From Micromonospora sp. R77 (lineage in GTDB: Bacteria; Actinomycetota; Actinomycetes; Mycobacteriales; Micromonosporaceae), in assembly GCF_022747945.1 (NCBI RefSeq), contig NZ_JALDST010000001.1:4712001-4776000 (forward strand): a DNA stretch of 64,000 nt. Reading direction: 5' to 3'. The notes below the pieces were generated by a model. That model was not told the origin of the DNA. It did not search any database and saw only the letters and a list, made by a program, of their open reading frames with translations. Made by a program: the position numbers and the translations under genes. This document shows positions 28,032 through 36,842 of the stretch, piece after piece (position 1 is the first letter of the stretch; each line of letters opens with the position of its first letter).

Positions 28032-28712
28032 ATGACCCGCGCGTACGACCCCGAACGGCGGACGCTGCGCTCGGCCGCGCTCGGCGGCCTGGGCTTCAGC
28101 GTGCTCTTCCTCGCCCACCACCTGTTGCAGGGCACCGGGCCGCCAAGCTCGTCGGCGGCCGACGTCGCCGCGTACGACGTCGCCCATTCCGGTGCCCTGC
28201 TGGGCAGCGAGGTGGCGCTGGCGTTCGGCCTGCTCGCGTTCATCGGCTTCCTCGCCCCGCTGACGGTGGCGGTCCGGCGGGCCGGGGAGGAGACGCTGGC
28301 GGTCGCGCTGCTCGTCGCCGGGGTCCTCTTCCTCGCCCTGGGTTTCGTCTCCACCGCCGCCGAGACCGCGCTGGTCCGAGTGGCCGACAGCGGCCAGCCG
28401 GGCGCGGTCGACGCGTTGCAGCAGCTCCAGGGGCGTACGCCGGTCGTCTGGGCCGTCGCGGCCCTGGCGGCCGCGCTCTCGCTCGCGGTCCGGCGCACCG
28501 GCCTGCTGTGGCGCGGGCTCGGCACCGCCGGTCTGGTCCTCGCGGTGGTCTTCCTGCTGGCGGGGGTCTCCAGCCTCCTCGGCCGGGAGGTCGAGGGCGG
28601 CTATTCCCTCGTCGGCGTGGGCCTGTTCATCGTCTGGATGCTGCTGGTCAGCGCCGGCCTGTGGCGGCGCTCCCCGGCCGCACCGGTCCGGCCCGGCGGC
28701 GCTCCCGACTGA
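28032..28712 (+). CDS. multi-pass membrane protein of unknown function
   Basis: A 226-residue protein with about six hydrophobic segments (near residues 16-33, 58-78, 88-108, 138-155, 164-182 and 190-210) and short polar loops. It resembles small DUF998/DUF4386-like actinobacterial membrane proteins, but no diagnostic motif lets me name a family. The ATG at 28032 follows the gene-free stretch; no strong ribosome site. Confidence 0.7.
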   Translation: MTRAYDPERRTLRSAALGGLGFSVLFLAHHLLQGTGPPSSSAADVAAYDVAHSGALLGSEVALAFGLLAFIGFLAPLTVAVRRAGEETLAVALLVAGVLFLALGFVSTAAETALVRVADSGQPGAVDALQQLQGRTPVVWAVAALAAALSLAVRRTGLLWRGLGTAGLVLAVVFLLAGVSSLLGREVEGGYSLVGVGLFIVWMLLVSAGLWRRSPAAPVRPGGAPD

Positions 28713-28797
28713 GCGCTCAGCGCGACAGTCCGGTGACGACCGCGGCGGGCAGTCCGTCGTGCGGGACCGGGGCGCTCGCCGGGCCGTGCGTCGTCGG

Positions 28798-30240
28798 TCA
28801 GGCGGAGGCGGGGACCTCCACCGTGGACGACTCCACGCCCTCCGGCGCGGTCCGGCGGACGAACGGCCGGTCCAGCGCGGGCCGCTCGTAGCGCTCCACG
28901 GCGGGCGGTGCGCTCGCGGGGGCGAGCGCGGCGGCGACCGGCTCGGTGCCCGCCGGCTCGTCCCCGGTCCGCTCGGCGGCCGGCCGGTCCGGCCCGGTCG
29001 GGCCGGCGGGCACCCGGTCCCCGGCCGGCCGGCTGCCGACCTGCGGGTACTCGGCGGTCTCCCCGCCACCGGCGGCTGCGGCCATGACGGCCGCGGCGGC
29101 CAGGTCGGCCACCCGCTTCGCCTCCCGCTGCACCCGCGCCCGGACCTCCTTGGCGTGCTGCTCGGCGGAGTCACCGGCGCGGCGGGCCTCCTCCAACCGG
29201 TTCGTCTCGGCGGCCAGGTCCCGGCGCACCCGCAGCAGCCGCTGCTCCAGCTCGGTGCCCTCCTGCTCGACGGCGGCGGCGTCCTGCTGGAGCCGGGCGA
29301 GCTGCTGACCGGCGGTCTCCAGTTGGGTGCGCAGCTCGGTCAGGGCCTCCTGGCGCTGCCGGATCTCCTGCTGCACCGAGGCGAGCTGTTCGGTGTGGGC
29401 GGCGGTCTGCTCGTCGGCCCGCTCGCGCACCTCGGTGGCGTATTGCTGGGCCTCGGCCACCAGCGCGGCGATGTCGCGTTCCGCGCCCGCCGCCCGCTCG
29501 GCCAGCTCCTGCTCGGCGGCGGACCGCCGTTCCTCCAGCTCGTGCGCCATCGCCGCCTGCCACTGGGCCAGCTCCTGCTGGGCCTTCGCGCGGGTGGCCT
29601 GGACCTCCTGCTGGATCTGCGTACGCGCGGCCTTCACCAGCGCCTCCGACGCGGACCGGGCCTGCTCGACCTGCTGGGTGCTCTGCTCGGCGACCCGCTT
29701 CGCCTCCTGCTGGGCGCGCTCGTGCGCGGCCTGGCCGTCGGCCCGCAGCTTCTCCGCCAGCTCCCGGATGCCGGTCAGCTCGGCCTGCGCGGCGGCGCGC
29801 TGCTCCTCGTGCGTCCGGTCGTGCTCGGTACGCCGGGCGGTCAGCTCCTCGTCCAGCTCCCGCAGCGTCCGGGTGACCTGCTCCTGCGCCGCGACGAGCG
29901 TCTTCTCCGCCTGCTCCTGGAGCTCGTCGGCCCGCTGGGTGGCCGCCTCGGTGATCGCCGCCGCCTGCTTCTCGGCCAGGGCGAGGATCTGGTCGACCAT
30001 CGGACCCAGGTCCCGGAAGGACGCCCGGTCCACCTGTGCCGGACGGTCCCGCAGCTCGGTCACCTCGGCCTGCAGTCCCTGCAGCTGCGCGGTCAGCTCC
30101 CGTACCTGCCCGTACGTCCGGTCCCGGTCGAGCGTCACCCGCGCCAGCTCGGCGTCCAGGTGCTCGACGTGGCGGTCCACCTGCCGCTTGTCGTAGCCAC
30201 GCAGGGCGAACTCGAATCGCGGGTCCTCGCCAGTGGACAT
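28798..30240 (-). CDS. DivIVA-domain coiled-coil protein (cytoskeletal/polarity type)
   Basis: A 480-residue hydrophilic protein. The first 35 residues contain the DivIVA-like segment FALRGYDKRQVDRHVEHLD. Residues about 35-375 are an almost unbroken coiled coil rich in Gln, Glu, Ala and Arg. The tail (about 376-480) is Pro/Ala-rich and disordered. Such proteins (Scy/FilP-like in streptomycetes) organise polar growth and septation from the cytoplasmic face of the membrane. A role in hyphal tip growth is inferred from architecture. It is followed downstream on its strand by nothing related. Confidence 0.8.
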   Translation of the reverse strand: MSTGEDPRFEFALRGYDKRQVDRHVEHLDAELARVTLDRDRTYGQVRELTAQLQGLQAEVTELRDRPAQVDRASFRDLGPMVDQILALAEKQAAAITEAATQRADELQEQAEKTLVAAQEQVTRTLRELDEELTARRTEHDRTHEEQRAAAQAELTGIRELAEKLRADGQAAHERAQQEAKRVAEQSTQQVEQARSASEALVKAARTQIQQEVQATRAKAQQELAQWQAAMAHELEERRSAAEQELAERAAGAERDIAALVAEAQQYATEVRERADEQTAAHTEQLASVQQEIRQRQEALTELRTQLETAGQQLARLQQDAAAVEQEGTELEQRLLRVRRDLAAETNRLEEARRAGDSAEQHAKEVRARVQREAKRVADLAAAAVMAAAAGGGETAEYPQVGSRPAGDRVPAGPTGPDRPAAERTGDEPAGTEPVAAALAPASAPPAVERYERPALDRPFVRRTAPEGVESSTVEVPASA

Positions 30241-30398
30241 GCGCCATCCTCCGTCGGTTCGCCAGCGCCAGGCCGGCGGATGACCGCCCCGCAGGGCATG
30301 ATGAGGCGCAACGGTACCGCCATCGATGCACGGCTCCGCCGACCACCCCGGCCCTCGACCGTAGGGTGGCCGACGTGCCCGGTCCAGGGGCCGACCGG

Positions 30399-31364
30399 TC
30401 AGACCGGGAAGTACGGGTTGCCGGCGGTGAGCCGCAGGGTGAAGCCGTCCGGGTCACGCTGCAGGGCGACGTGGTTGCAGGACTGGTAGCTGATCCACAA
30501 CCCCAACCCGCCGGCCGTCTCGGTGGCCGAGGGGAGCAGCCCGGCGAACGGGTCGGTGGGCCCGGGGCCGGCGTCGCGGACGCTCACCACGATCCGGTCC
30601 TCGGCGGCCCACAGCGTCATCCGCACCTGCGGCTTGCCGTGCCGCAGCGCGTTCGTCACCGTCTCGCTGACCGCGACGACCAGATCGTCGATGTCCTCGG
30701 CCGGCAACTGTCCCCGGTCGGCCGCGTGGACGGCGGCCCGGGCCTGTGCCGGGGTGGGATCGGTCAGCTCCACCATCGGCGCGGTGCGCTGCACCGGGTC
30801 CGGCAGCATCGGCCGGGGCTCGGTCAGGTAGCGGCGCGGGTCGGTGTAGACCCCGGTCGGCACGTGGGTGCCGTCCGGGCAGGCCACCCGGGGGTGGGTG
30901 CGGGCCACGTCGTCGAGCACCCGGGCCGGGGCGATCCGGGTGTCGTACGCGCACATGCTCCAGAGCGGGAAGTCGTCGTAGGCGTGGTTGATGGCCGCCT
31001 CGTAGCGGGCCCACCAGTCCCAGGTGGAGCCGAGGTCGGCGGCCGGCAGCTCACCGACTATCCGGATCTGCTGCGCCCCCTCCGCGACGTACGACGAGAG
31101 CAGTTGCCGGTAGGAGCGGATCGCGCCGGTCGGTCGGGCGTACACGTCGCCGCCGGGCAGGAACGTCACCGGCGAGCCGGCGGGCAGGGCCCGGCGGACC
31201 AGGTCGCTGTTGCGCTCGCCGAAGCCCACCAGCGCTGGTTCGCCGGCCGCGACGCCGTCGAGCAGGAACGGCACCACGACCGCGAGCAGGTGCTCGTCGG
31301 AGTCGAAGAAGATCGCCTCGTGGAAGTAGCCGACGTGTCCGGCGGCTGCGCCTGTCCGCGTCAC
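30399..31364 (-). CDS. MEDS-domain anti-sigma kinase (RsbA/RsbW-like)
   Basis: A 321-residue protein. Residues about 10-175 form a MEDS sensory domain (HEAIFFDSDEHLLAVVVPFL, WSMCAYDT). Residues about 200-318 form an RsbW-type HATPase (VAVSETVTNALRHG N-box, DAGPGP, GGLGLWISYQ). In partner switching such kinases bind a sigma factor or phosphorylate a STAS anti-anti-sigma protein. Its GTG overlaps the TGA of the MEDS-STAS gene upstream, so the two are made together. The N-box Glu and Asn are conserved, so kinase activity is plausible. The sensed molecule is unknown. Confidence 0.87.
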   Translation of the reverse strand: MTRTGAAAGHVGYFHEAIFFDSDEHLLAVVVPFLLDGVAAGEPALVGFGERNSDLVRRALPAGSPVTFLPGGDVYARPTGAIRSYRQLLSSYVAEGAQQIRIVGELPAADLGSTWDWWARYEAAINHAYDDFPLWSMCAYDTRIAPARVLDDVARTHPRVACPDGTHVPTGVYTDPRRYLTEPRPMLPDPVQRTAPMVELTDPTPAQARAAVHAADRGQLPAEDIDDLVVAVSETVTNALRHGKPQVRMTLWAAEDRIVVSVRDAGPGPTDPFAGLLPSATETAGGLGLWISYQSCNHVALQRDPDGFTLRLTAGNPYFPV

Positions 31365-32197
31365 GCGGCCTCCACCCGCACCTCGGTCAGGCCGAGCAGC
31401 TCGACCAGGCGGGCGGCGGCCGACCGGGACGTGCGCAGCACGGCGGTGGCGCCCTGCCGGCGGGCGTGGTCGCGCAGGTGGATCAGGCTGCGGTGGTCGA
31501 TGTAGTGCAGGTGGCGGGCGTCGACCGTCAGCCGGCCGTCGACCGGGTCGGGGTGGGCCAGGTCGAGCACCTCGGCGAAGAGCGCGTGGTTGGACGGGTC
31601 CAGCTCGCCGGCGAGGGCGAAGCCGCCGTCGTCCGGGCCGCCGGCGTGCAGCTGGAACAGCCCGTCGGTGTTCTCCTCGGCGTGCAGGCAGGCCAGTTCG
31701 GCGACGGCCTGCTCGCCCAGTTCGCGCCGGTCGTAGGCGCAGATCGCCGACATCGGGCGGCGGTGCATGTAGCGGTCGATCAGGTGCTCGTAACGGAGGA
31801 AGGCCCGGCGCTGCGGCAGGGTCCGGACCAGTGAGGTCGCCTCGGCCACCACCCGAAGCCCGGTGTGGCCGGCGGCCAGCGCCTCGTCGGTGGCGGCGGA
31901 GTAGGCGCGGACCTGGGCCTCCGGGTCGACCACGTGGCCGTCCGGGTAGGCGGTCCGGATCGGGACGATGCTGACCGAGCCGTCGCGCAGCGCCCCGGTG
32001 AGGTCGGGCAACCGCTCCAGCCGTCGGGTCAGGGTCTCCGCGGTGCCGTCCGCGACCAGCCAGACGCGTTCCCCGGCAGCGAGCCCGGCAGCGAGGAACG
32101 CGACCGCTCGCCGGTCGAGTTCGGTCGGGTCGTCGTACGTCCAGCAGATGTGCCCGGACCCGCCTGACAGCGTGACGTCGCTGGTCACGCGGGACAC
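31361..32197 (-). CDS. MEDS-STAS protein, candidate anti-sigma factor antagonist
   Basis: A 278-residue protein. An N-terminal MEDS domain (about 15-175; FLAAGLAAGERVWLV, YEHLIDRYM, SAICAYDRREL) is fused to a STAS domain (about 185-278; HLHYIDHRSLIHLRDHARR). The STAS phospho-site is expected at the Ser of HRSL. It carries the same sensory domain as its overlapping partner kinase, so both sides of the switch could read the same signal. The start may be the GTG at 32197 or the one at 32188, which is better spaced from GAGG. Confidence 0.85.
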   Translation of the reverse strand: MSRVTSDVTLSGGSGHICWTYDDPTELDRRAVAFLAAGLAAGERVWLVADGTAETLTRRLERLPDLTGALRDGSVSIVPIRTAYPDGHVVDPEAQVRAYSAATDEALAAGHTGLRVVAEATSLVRTLPQRRAFLRYEHLIDRYMHRRPMSAICAYDRRELGEQAVAELACLHAEENTDGLFQLHAGGPDDGGFALAGELDPSNHALFAEVLDLAHPDPVDGRLTVDARHLHYIDHRSLIHLRDHARRQGATAVLRTSRSAAARLVELLGLTEVRVEAA

Positions 32198-32255
32198 CTC
32201 ATGGCGTCAGTCTATGCCGGTGCGAGGAATCGGCCACCCCGCGCTCCGGCGGGTA

Positions 32256-32307
32256 CCCGTTGCCGGCGGACCGGGCTCCGGCCCGCCGGCAACGGGCCGG
32301 AGCCCGG
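32256..32307 (-). terminator. two overlapping alternative hairpins
   Basis: Just after the GH-A-like gene stop on the minus strand, two perfect stems compete for the same bases: 32256-32269 with 32283-32296 (14 bp, CCCGTTGCCGGCGG), and 32271-32282 with 32296-32307 (12 bp, CCGGGCTCCGGC). Either can end transcription. Their mutual exclusion, just upstream of the MEDS-STAS operon, could also make an attenuator. Confidence 0.5.
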
Positions 32308-32311
32308 CGGA

Positions 32312-33415
32312 TCAGCCGAGCTGGAGGTTGCGCCAGGCGGTCGACTCCAACGGCGGGTCGCCCAGCTCGAACTCGGCCCAGTTGTTCCAGTAGGCGACCG
32401 CGTCCACGTCCGCCTGCTGGCGCAGCCAGGTGACGTGGTCCTTCAACGTCTGCGCCCGGCCCGCCCCGGTGGTGTCCGCGGTGGTCCGCGTCAGGCCGTA
32501 CTCGGGGACCAGCAGCCGGACCCCCGGGTACGCGGAACGGATCTTGCCGAACGCCGCCCCGAACATCCGCGCCGCCGGCCAGTACGTCGCGGTGTCCCGG
32601 GAGTAGCAGTCGACCCCGTAGTGGGTCATCCCCGGATATCCCCAGTCGGTGGGGTTGCCGCCGCCCTCGTCCAGCCAGTAGCGGGTGACGATCGGCCCGT
32701 GCCCGAGGACGTACCGCTTCCTCGGGTGGGCGGCGACGATCTGCGACACCCGCGTCGCCGTGGCCCGGTAGGTCGCCGGCGGGACGTCCCCCATCGGCTC
32801 GTGGTACCAGGTCAGGTAGACCGGCCGGCTCAGCCCGTCCAGCCATGAGGTGAGCTGCTCGACGTCGTCCTTCCAGGACACGTGCATCACCGCCGAGGGG
32901 GCGTCGACGAACTTCCCGGCGTTCACCGGCGGCAACTCCGGCAGGACGTCCGCGTCGCCGCCGTCCGTACCGAAGTCGCGCATGTAGCGCAGGTCGGGGT
33001 ATTCGGTCACGATCTGCCGGGTCCGGGCGCCCTTCTCGGCGCTCATCCCCACCAGCAGCGGCACGGTCACCGTCGTGGTGGCCGTGGTGGTGTGACCGGC
33101 CGCGTCCCGCACCACGGCGGTCAGCGGCACCGTGCCCCGGCCGGCGAGCACGGTGACCGTGAAGCGGGCCGGGTCGGTGCCGGCCGGGGTGATGGTGACG
33201 CCGGCCGCGGCGGTGGTGAGCTGCCAGGTCAGCGGCACCGCCAGGTCCACCCGGACCGCGGTGTCCCAGGCGGCTCCGGTGGGGTCGCTCACCCGTCCCG
33301 GGAAGGTGAGCAGGCGCGAGTCGGGATGATAGGCGTCGATGACGACGGTGGTGGACCCGCCGGGCAGCAGCACGGACGGTGTCGCGCTGACCGAACGGAT
33401 GACGGGAGCGGCCAT
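32312..33415 (-). CDS. GH-A clan glycoside-hydrolase-like protein with N-terminal Ig-like domain, no signal peptide
   Basis: A 367-residue protein. Residues about 1-125 are a Thr/Val-rich beta-sandwich. The rest resembles GH26/GH5-type barrels: PVYLTWYHEPMGD could hold the acid/base Glu, MTHYGVDCY the following strand, and RLLVPEYGLT the nucleophile Glu. The ATG at 33415 has GGAGG 7 bases ahead, and the protein begins MAAPVIRSVSATPS with no hydrophobic export signal. A longer upstream reading does not add one. The substrate is not predictable. Similar proteins occur as stand-alone genes in actinomycetes. Confidence 0.72.
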   Translation of the reverse strand: MAAPVIRSVSATPSVLLPGGSTTVVIDAYHPDSRLLTFPGRVSDPTGAAWDTAVRVDLAVPLTWQLTTAAAGVTITPAGTDPARFTVTVLAGRGTVPLTAVVRDAAGHTTTATTTVTVPLLVGMSAEKGARTRQIVTEYPDLRYMRDFGTDGGDADVLPELPPVNAGKFVDAPSAVMHVSWKDDVEQLTSWLDGLSRPVYLTWYHEPMGDVPPATYRATATRVSQIVAAHPRKRYVLGHGPIVTRYWLDEGGGNPTDWGYPGMTHYGVDCYSRDTATYWPAARMFGAAFGKIRSAYPGVRLLVPEYGLTRTTADTTGAGRAQTLKDHVTWLRQQADVDAVAYWNNWAEFELGDPPLESTAWRNLQLG

Positions 33416-33612
33416 GGTATGCCTCCGATAGGTGGTCCAGGGCCGCCGGACCGGTCCTCGTGGGCCAGCTCCGAGTGCCCTGAGCTGCATGTCCATCAGC
33501 CTTCTCGCGCACCGTCACGCTGCCATCACCGGCGCGGACGGCGCGAAAGCGGGCCCACCACCGGACGTGGTGGCGGTCACCGCGGCGGCGTGTGCTGTGC
33601 TGTCGGGTGACC

Positions 33613-35457
33613 ATGGACGGGTACGGCGGCGGAGGGGGTGACCGGGTGCACGGACGTCACGTGGAGCGGTCGGCGCCGCCGCCCGTGTCGGCCCCGGCCC
33701 GGGAACTCACCGCCCGGCTGACCGGGTCGCTCACCGACCGCTGGTTCACGGCGCTCTACGAGACACCGCTGCTCTTCTCCGGGATCCTCGACGGGACGGG
33801 CCGGCTCCTCGACGCCAACCGCGCCTCGGTGGAGGGGTGCGGGCTGGACCGGGCCGGGACGCTCGGTCGGAAGTTCTGGGAGTGCGGCTGGTGGGCGCCC
33901 GACCCGGAGCTCGCCGAGCGGCTGCGGGGCTGGTGCGAAAAGGCGGTGCGGACCGGTGAGCCGTTCCGCACGGTGAGCCACTTCTTCCTCGGCGACCGCA
34001 GCCGGCGGATGGTGGACCTGGTGCTCAGCCCGGTCCGGGACGACGGCGACCAGCCGTACCTGGTGGCGACCGGGCTGGACGTGACCGACGCGCTGACCGC
34101 CCAGCGGGCGCGCGAGGAGCAGGCCGAGGTCGAGGCCGACGCGCTGCGCCGGGTCGCGGCGGCCCGCCACCGGGAGGTCGGCGTCGTGCAGCGCGCCGAG
34201 CAGCGCGCCGACGAGCGGCTGCACCGGATGGTGCTGGTGGCGCTGGACCTGCTCAGCGCGGAGACCCTGGAGGACCTGGTCGCCATCATGGTGGACCGGG
34301 CCGTGCCGGTGCTCGGCGCCGACGGGGGCGCGGTGGTGGTCCGGGAGGGGAGCGACCGGCTGCGGGTCGTGGTCGGGGAGCGGCTCGGCCCCGAGGTCGA
34401 GGCCGCCTACCGCGACCTGCCGTACGACAGTCCGCTGCCGGGCTGCTGGGTGGCCCGGACCGGGGAGGTCGTGCTGCTGCCGCGCCGGGCGACCGGCGTC
34501 GCGTTCGCCGCCGAGATGATCGACGTGTACGAGAGCACCGGGCGGGACGCCTGGGCCTTTCTGCCGCTGCGGGTCGGCACCCGGCTGCTCGGCTCGCTCG
34601 CCGTGTCCTGGGTCGAGGAGCGCCGGTTCCGCCCCGACGAGATCACCATGCTGGAGGCGTTCGCCGCGCAGTGCGCGCAGGCACTCGACCGGATCCAGCA
34701 CCTCACCGCCCAGCGGGCCAGCGCGCTCGCCGCGCAGCGGCTCTCCGAGGCGTTGCAGCGCAGCCTGCTCACCTCACCGCCCACCGCCGGCGCCCTGGAC
34801 ATCGCGGTCCGCTACCAGCCGGCGGCGGACGGCGCGCACGTCGGCGGCGACTGGTACGACGCGTTCGGCACCGCCGACGGAGGGACCGTGGTCGTCGTCG
34901 GCGACGTCACCGGGCACGACCGGGACGCGGTGGCGGCGATGGGGCAGCTGCGCAACGTGCTGCGTGGCCTGGCGTACGACAGCGCGGACGGGCCGGCGGC
35001 GCTGCTCGGCCGGCTGGACCGTGCGCTGCGCGGGCTGGAGGTCCGGGCCCTGGCCACGGCGGTGCTGGCCCGGATCGAGCCGACCCCGCGGGGCTGGTGG
35101 TTGCGCTGGTCCAACGCCGGGCATCCGCCGGCCCTGCTGCGCGGCCCGCGGGGCGGGGTGCGGCAGCTCGCCGACCACGACCTGATGCTCGGCGTGCACC
35201 CGGGCGGCCCGCGCCGCGAGCAGGGCCTGGAGCTGCTCCCCGGCAGCACCCTGGTGCTCTACACCGACGGTCTGGTGGAGCGCCGGGACGACGTGCTCGA
35301 CCAGGGCATCGCCGACCTCACCCTGCGGCTGGAACAGATCGGCGACCAGGAGCCGCAGCAGGTCTGTGACCTGCTGCTGGAGGTGGCGCCGCCCGGTCAC
35401 GAGGACGACATCGCCCTGCTGGTGATGCGTTGCTGCGGCCCGCCGGACGGTCCCTGA
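33613..35457 (+). CDS. PAS-GAF-SpoIIE (PP2C) phosphatase
   Basis: A cytoplasmic sensor phosphatase of about 614 aa. PAS domain at about 40-165 (GILDGTGRLLDANRAS), a helical linker, GAF domain at about 200-370 (LEDLVAIMVDRAVPVLGADG), and a C-terminal SpoIIE PP2C domain with metal-binding GGDWYDAF, VGDVTGHDRDA, LRWSNAGHPP and YTDGLVERR, ending in HEDDIALLVMR. It would dephosphorylate a STAS protein, probably the MEDS-STAS protein encoded 1.4 kb away on the other strand. The start is uncertain: ATG at 33613, or the GTG at 33646 behind GGAGGGGG. Confidence 0.9.
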   Translation: MDGYGGGGGDRVHGRHVERSAPPPVSAPARELTARLTGSLTDRWFTALYETPLLFSGILDGTGRLLDANRASVEGCGLDRAGTLGRKFWECGWWAPDPELAERLRGWCEKAVRTGEPFRTVSHFFLGDRSRRMVDLVLSPVRDDGDQPYLVATGLDVTDALTAQRAREEQAEVEADALRRVAAARHREVGVVQRAEQRADERLHRMVLVALDLLSAETLEDLVAIMVDRAVPVLGADGGAVVVREGSDRLRVVVGERLGPEVEAAYRDLPYDSPLPGCWVARTGEVVLLPRRATGVAFAAEMIDVYESTGRDAWAFLPLRVGTRLLGSLAVSWVEERRFRPDEITMLEAFAAQCAQALDRIQHLTAQRASALAAQRLSEALQRSLLTSPPTAGALDIAVRYQPAADGAHVGGDWYDAFGTADGGTVVVVGDVTGHDRDAVAAMGQLRNVLRGLAYDSADGPAALLGRLDRALRGLEVRALATAVLARIEPTPRGWWLRWSNAGHPPALLRGPRGGVRQLADHDLMLGVHPGGPRREQGLELLPGSTLVLYTDGLVERRDDVLDQGIADLTLRLEQIGDQEPQQVCDLLLEVAPPGHEDDIALLVMRCCGPPDGP

Positions 35458-35475
35458 ACCCGCCGGGGCGCCGGC

Positions 35476-35991
35476 TCAGGGCAGCGGGTGGCAGATGTCC
35501 CGGGCGTGGTCGGTGATGGCCGCGCCGACCACCGTCGCGGTCAACGGCAGCACCTCCAGGCAGCGGCGTACGGCCGCCGCCATCAGCGCGTTCGGCACCC
35601 GCATCGACAGCGTGCAGTGCGGCACCCAGCGACCCGGCTGATAGTGCTCGACCAGGGTGATGCCGGCCCGGGCCAGCCGCTGGTGCACCTGCGCGTGGTG
35701 GGCCAGCAGCTCGGCGGTGGGGGTGGGGCCGAGCCAGAGCACCCGGCCGACGAACTGCCCGGCGTGCTGGAACTCCAGTCGCAGCGGGGCGGCCACCACC
35801 GTGCCGGCGAGGGCCTCGGCCACCCGCTCCGGGTCGAAGCGGTCGGCGACGGCGAGCGAGACGTGCGGGCGGTGCCGCTGGGCCAGCAGCGAGCGCATGC
35901 TCTGCACGCCCTCGGACTCCAGGGCGTCCCAGAGCACCCTGATCCGCCGGCTCGCCCGGGTGTCGAGATACAGCTCCAGCGCCGCCACCAC
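35476..35991 (-). CDS. 2'-5' RNA ligase superfamily protein (2H phosphoesterase-like)
   Basis: A 171-residue protein with the two H-x-S/T-x motifs of the 2H superfamily: HVSLAV (about residue 43) and HCTLSM (about 126). Members ligate or open 2',5' or cyclic phosphate bonds in RNA or nucleotides. The substrate cannot be told from sequence. It converges on the SpoIIE phosphatase with only 18 bases between stops. Confidence 0.85.
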   Translation of the reverse strand: MVAALELYLDTRASRRIRVLWDALESEGVQSMRSLLAQRHRPHVSLAVADRFDPERVAEALAGTVVAAPLRLEFQHAGQFVGRVLWLGPTPTAELLAHHAQVHQRLARAGITLVEHYQPGRWVPHCTLSMRVPNALMAAAVRRCLEVLPLTATVVGAAITDHARDICHPLP

Positions 35992-36075
35992 ATGATCACG
36001 TTAGCGGTCCAGGTTTGCCGGGCGGCGGGTGCGGTACAGCCCACCCGGCGGCGACGGTGGAGGAGGGCGGTTCGG

Positions 36076-36585
36076 ATGGACGCGAAGGACCTGTTGACCG
36101 AGGCGTACGACCGGTTGCCCGGGTTGGTGGAGGCGGCGGTGCGGGGGCTGACCCCGCAGCAGCTGCGGCAGGTCCCGGCGCCGGGGGCGAACCCGGTGGG
36201 CTGGCTGGTCTGGCACCTGACCCGGATCCAGGACCACCACGTCGCCGACCTGCTCGGCGCGGAGCAGGTCTGGGTCTCCGGCGACCGGGCGGGCCGGTTC
36301 GGGCTGGCCCCGGACCCGGACGACACCGGGTTCGGGCACGGCCCCGAGCAGATCGTCGCGGTACGGCCGGAGAGCGCCCAGGCGCTGGTCGACTACCACC
36401 GCGCGGTGGCCGAGCGGACCGGGGCGTACCTGCGCGGGCTGCGCCCGGTCGACCTGGACCGGGTGGTGGACGAGAACTGGGACCCCCCGGTGACCCTCGG
36501 CGTACGGCTGGTCAGCGTGCTGGAGGACGACCTCCAGCACGCCGGGCAGGCCGCCTACGTGCGCGGACTCGTCGAACGGGGCTGA
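36076..36585 (+). CDS. DinB-family/DUF664 protein
   Basis: A 169-residue four-helix protein. Metal-ligand His residues are in WLVWHLTRIQDHH (about 41-53) and DDLQHAGQAAYVRG near the C-terminus, as in DinB/bacillithiol- or mycothiol-dependent enzymes. GGAGGGCGG lies before the ATG. The catalytic role is unknown. Probably monocistronic. Confidence 0.83.
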   Translation: MDAKDLLTEAYDRLPGLVEAAVRGLTPQQLRQVPAPGANPVGWLVWHLTRIQDHHVADLLGAEQVWVSGDRAGRFGLAPDPDDTGFGHGPEQIVAVRPESAQALVDYHRAVAERTGAYLRGLRPVDLDRVVDENWDPPVTLGVRLVSVLEDDLQHAGQAAYVRGLVERG

Positions 36586-36589
36586 CCCG

Positions 36590-36781
36590 TCGGACCGCCC
36601 CGACCCGTCACGCGGACCAGGGCGGCGTGGGCGAGCAGGGCGAACAGCGGCACCACCAGATAGGCCGTGTGGCCCAGGTCGACAGCGCGTGTCCGGTCAA
36701 CCCCTGCTCCCAGGACTGCCGCTGCATCGCCAGCAGCGCGCGCAGCACCCGCCCGGTGGTGTCGCCCTCCTCGCCGAACAT
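36590..36781 (-). pseudogene. 5' remnant of a lost gene, frameshifted
   Basis: From the ATG at 36781 the minus strand reads MFGEEGDTTGRVLRALLAMQ, then RQSWEQGLTGHAL. After a one-base shift near 36690 it continues DLGHTAYLVVPLFALLAHAAL and stops resembling a protein. The MQRQSWEQG block reminds me of GH88/GH105-like hydrolases, from memory and not certain. Only about 65 codons survive. It shares a short divergent promoter region with the DUF6671 gene. Confidence 0.45.
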
Positions 36782-36830
36782 CCCCCCCCGCTCTACCTCG
36801 TTCCGGCCGGCTCCACCCAGACACACGAAC

Positions 36831-36836
36831 TACTAT
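36831..36836 (+). promoter_or_regulatory. -10 box for a leaderless DUF6671 transcript
   Basis: TACTAT fits the TANNNT -10 pattern and ends seven bases before the GTG at 36843, so transcription should begin at or next to the start codon. No ribosome-binding sequence is present, which fits leaderless translation, common in actinobacteria. Confidence 0.45.
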
Positions 36837-36842
36837 TCGTAC

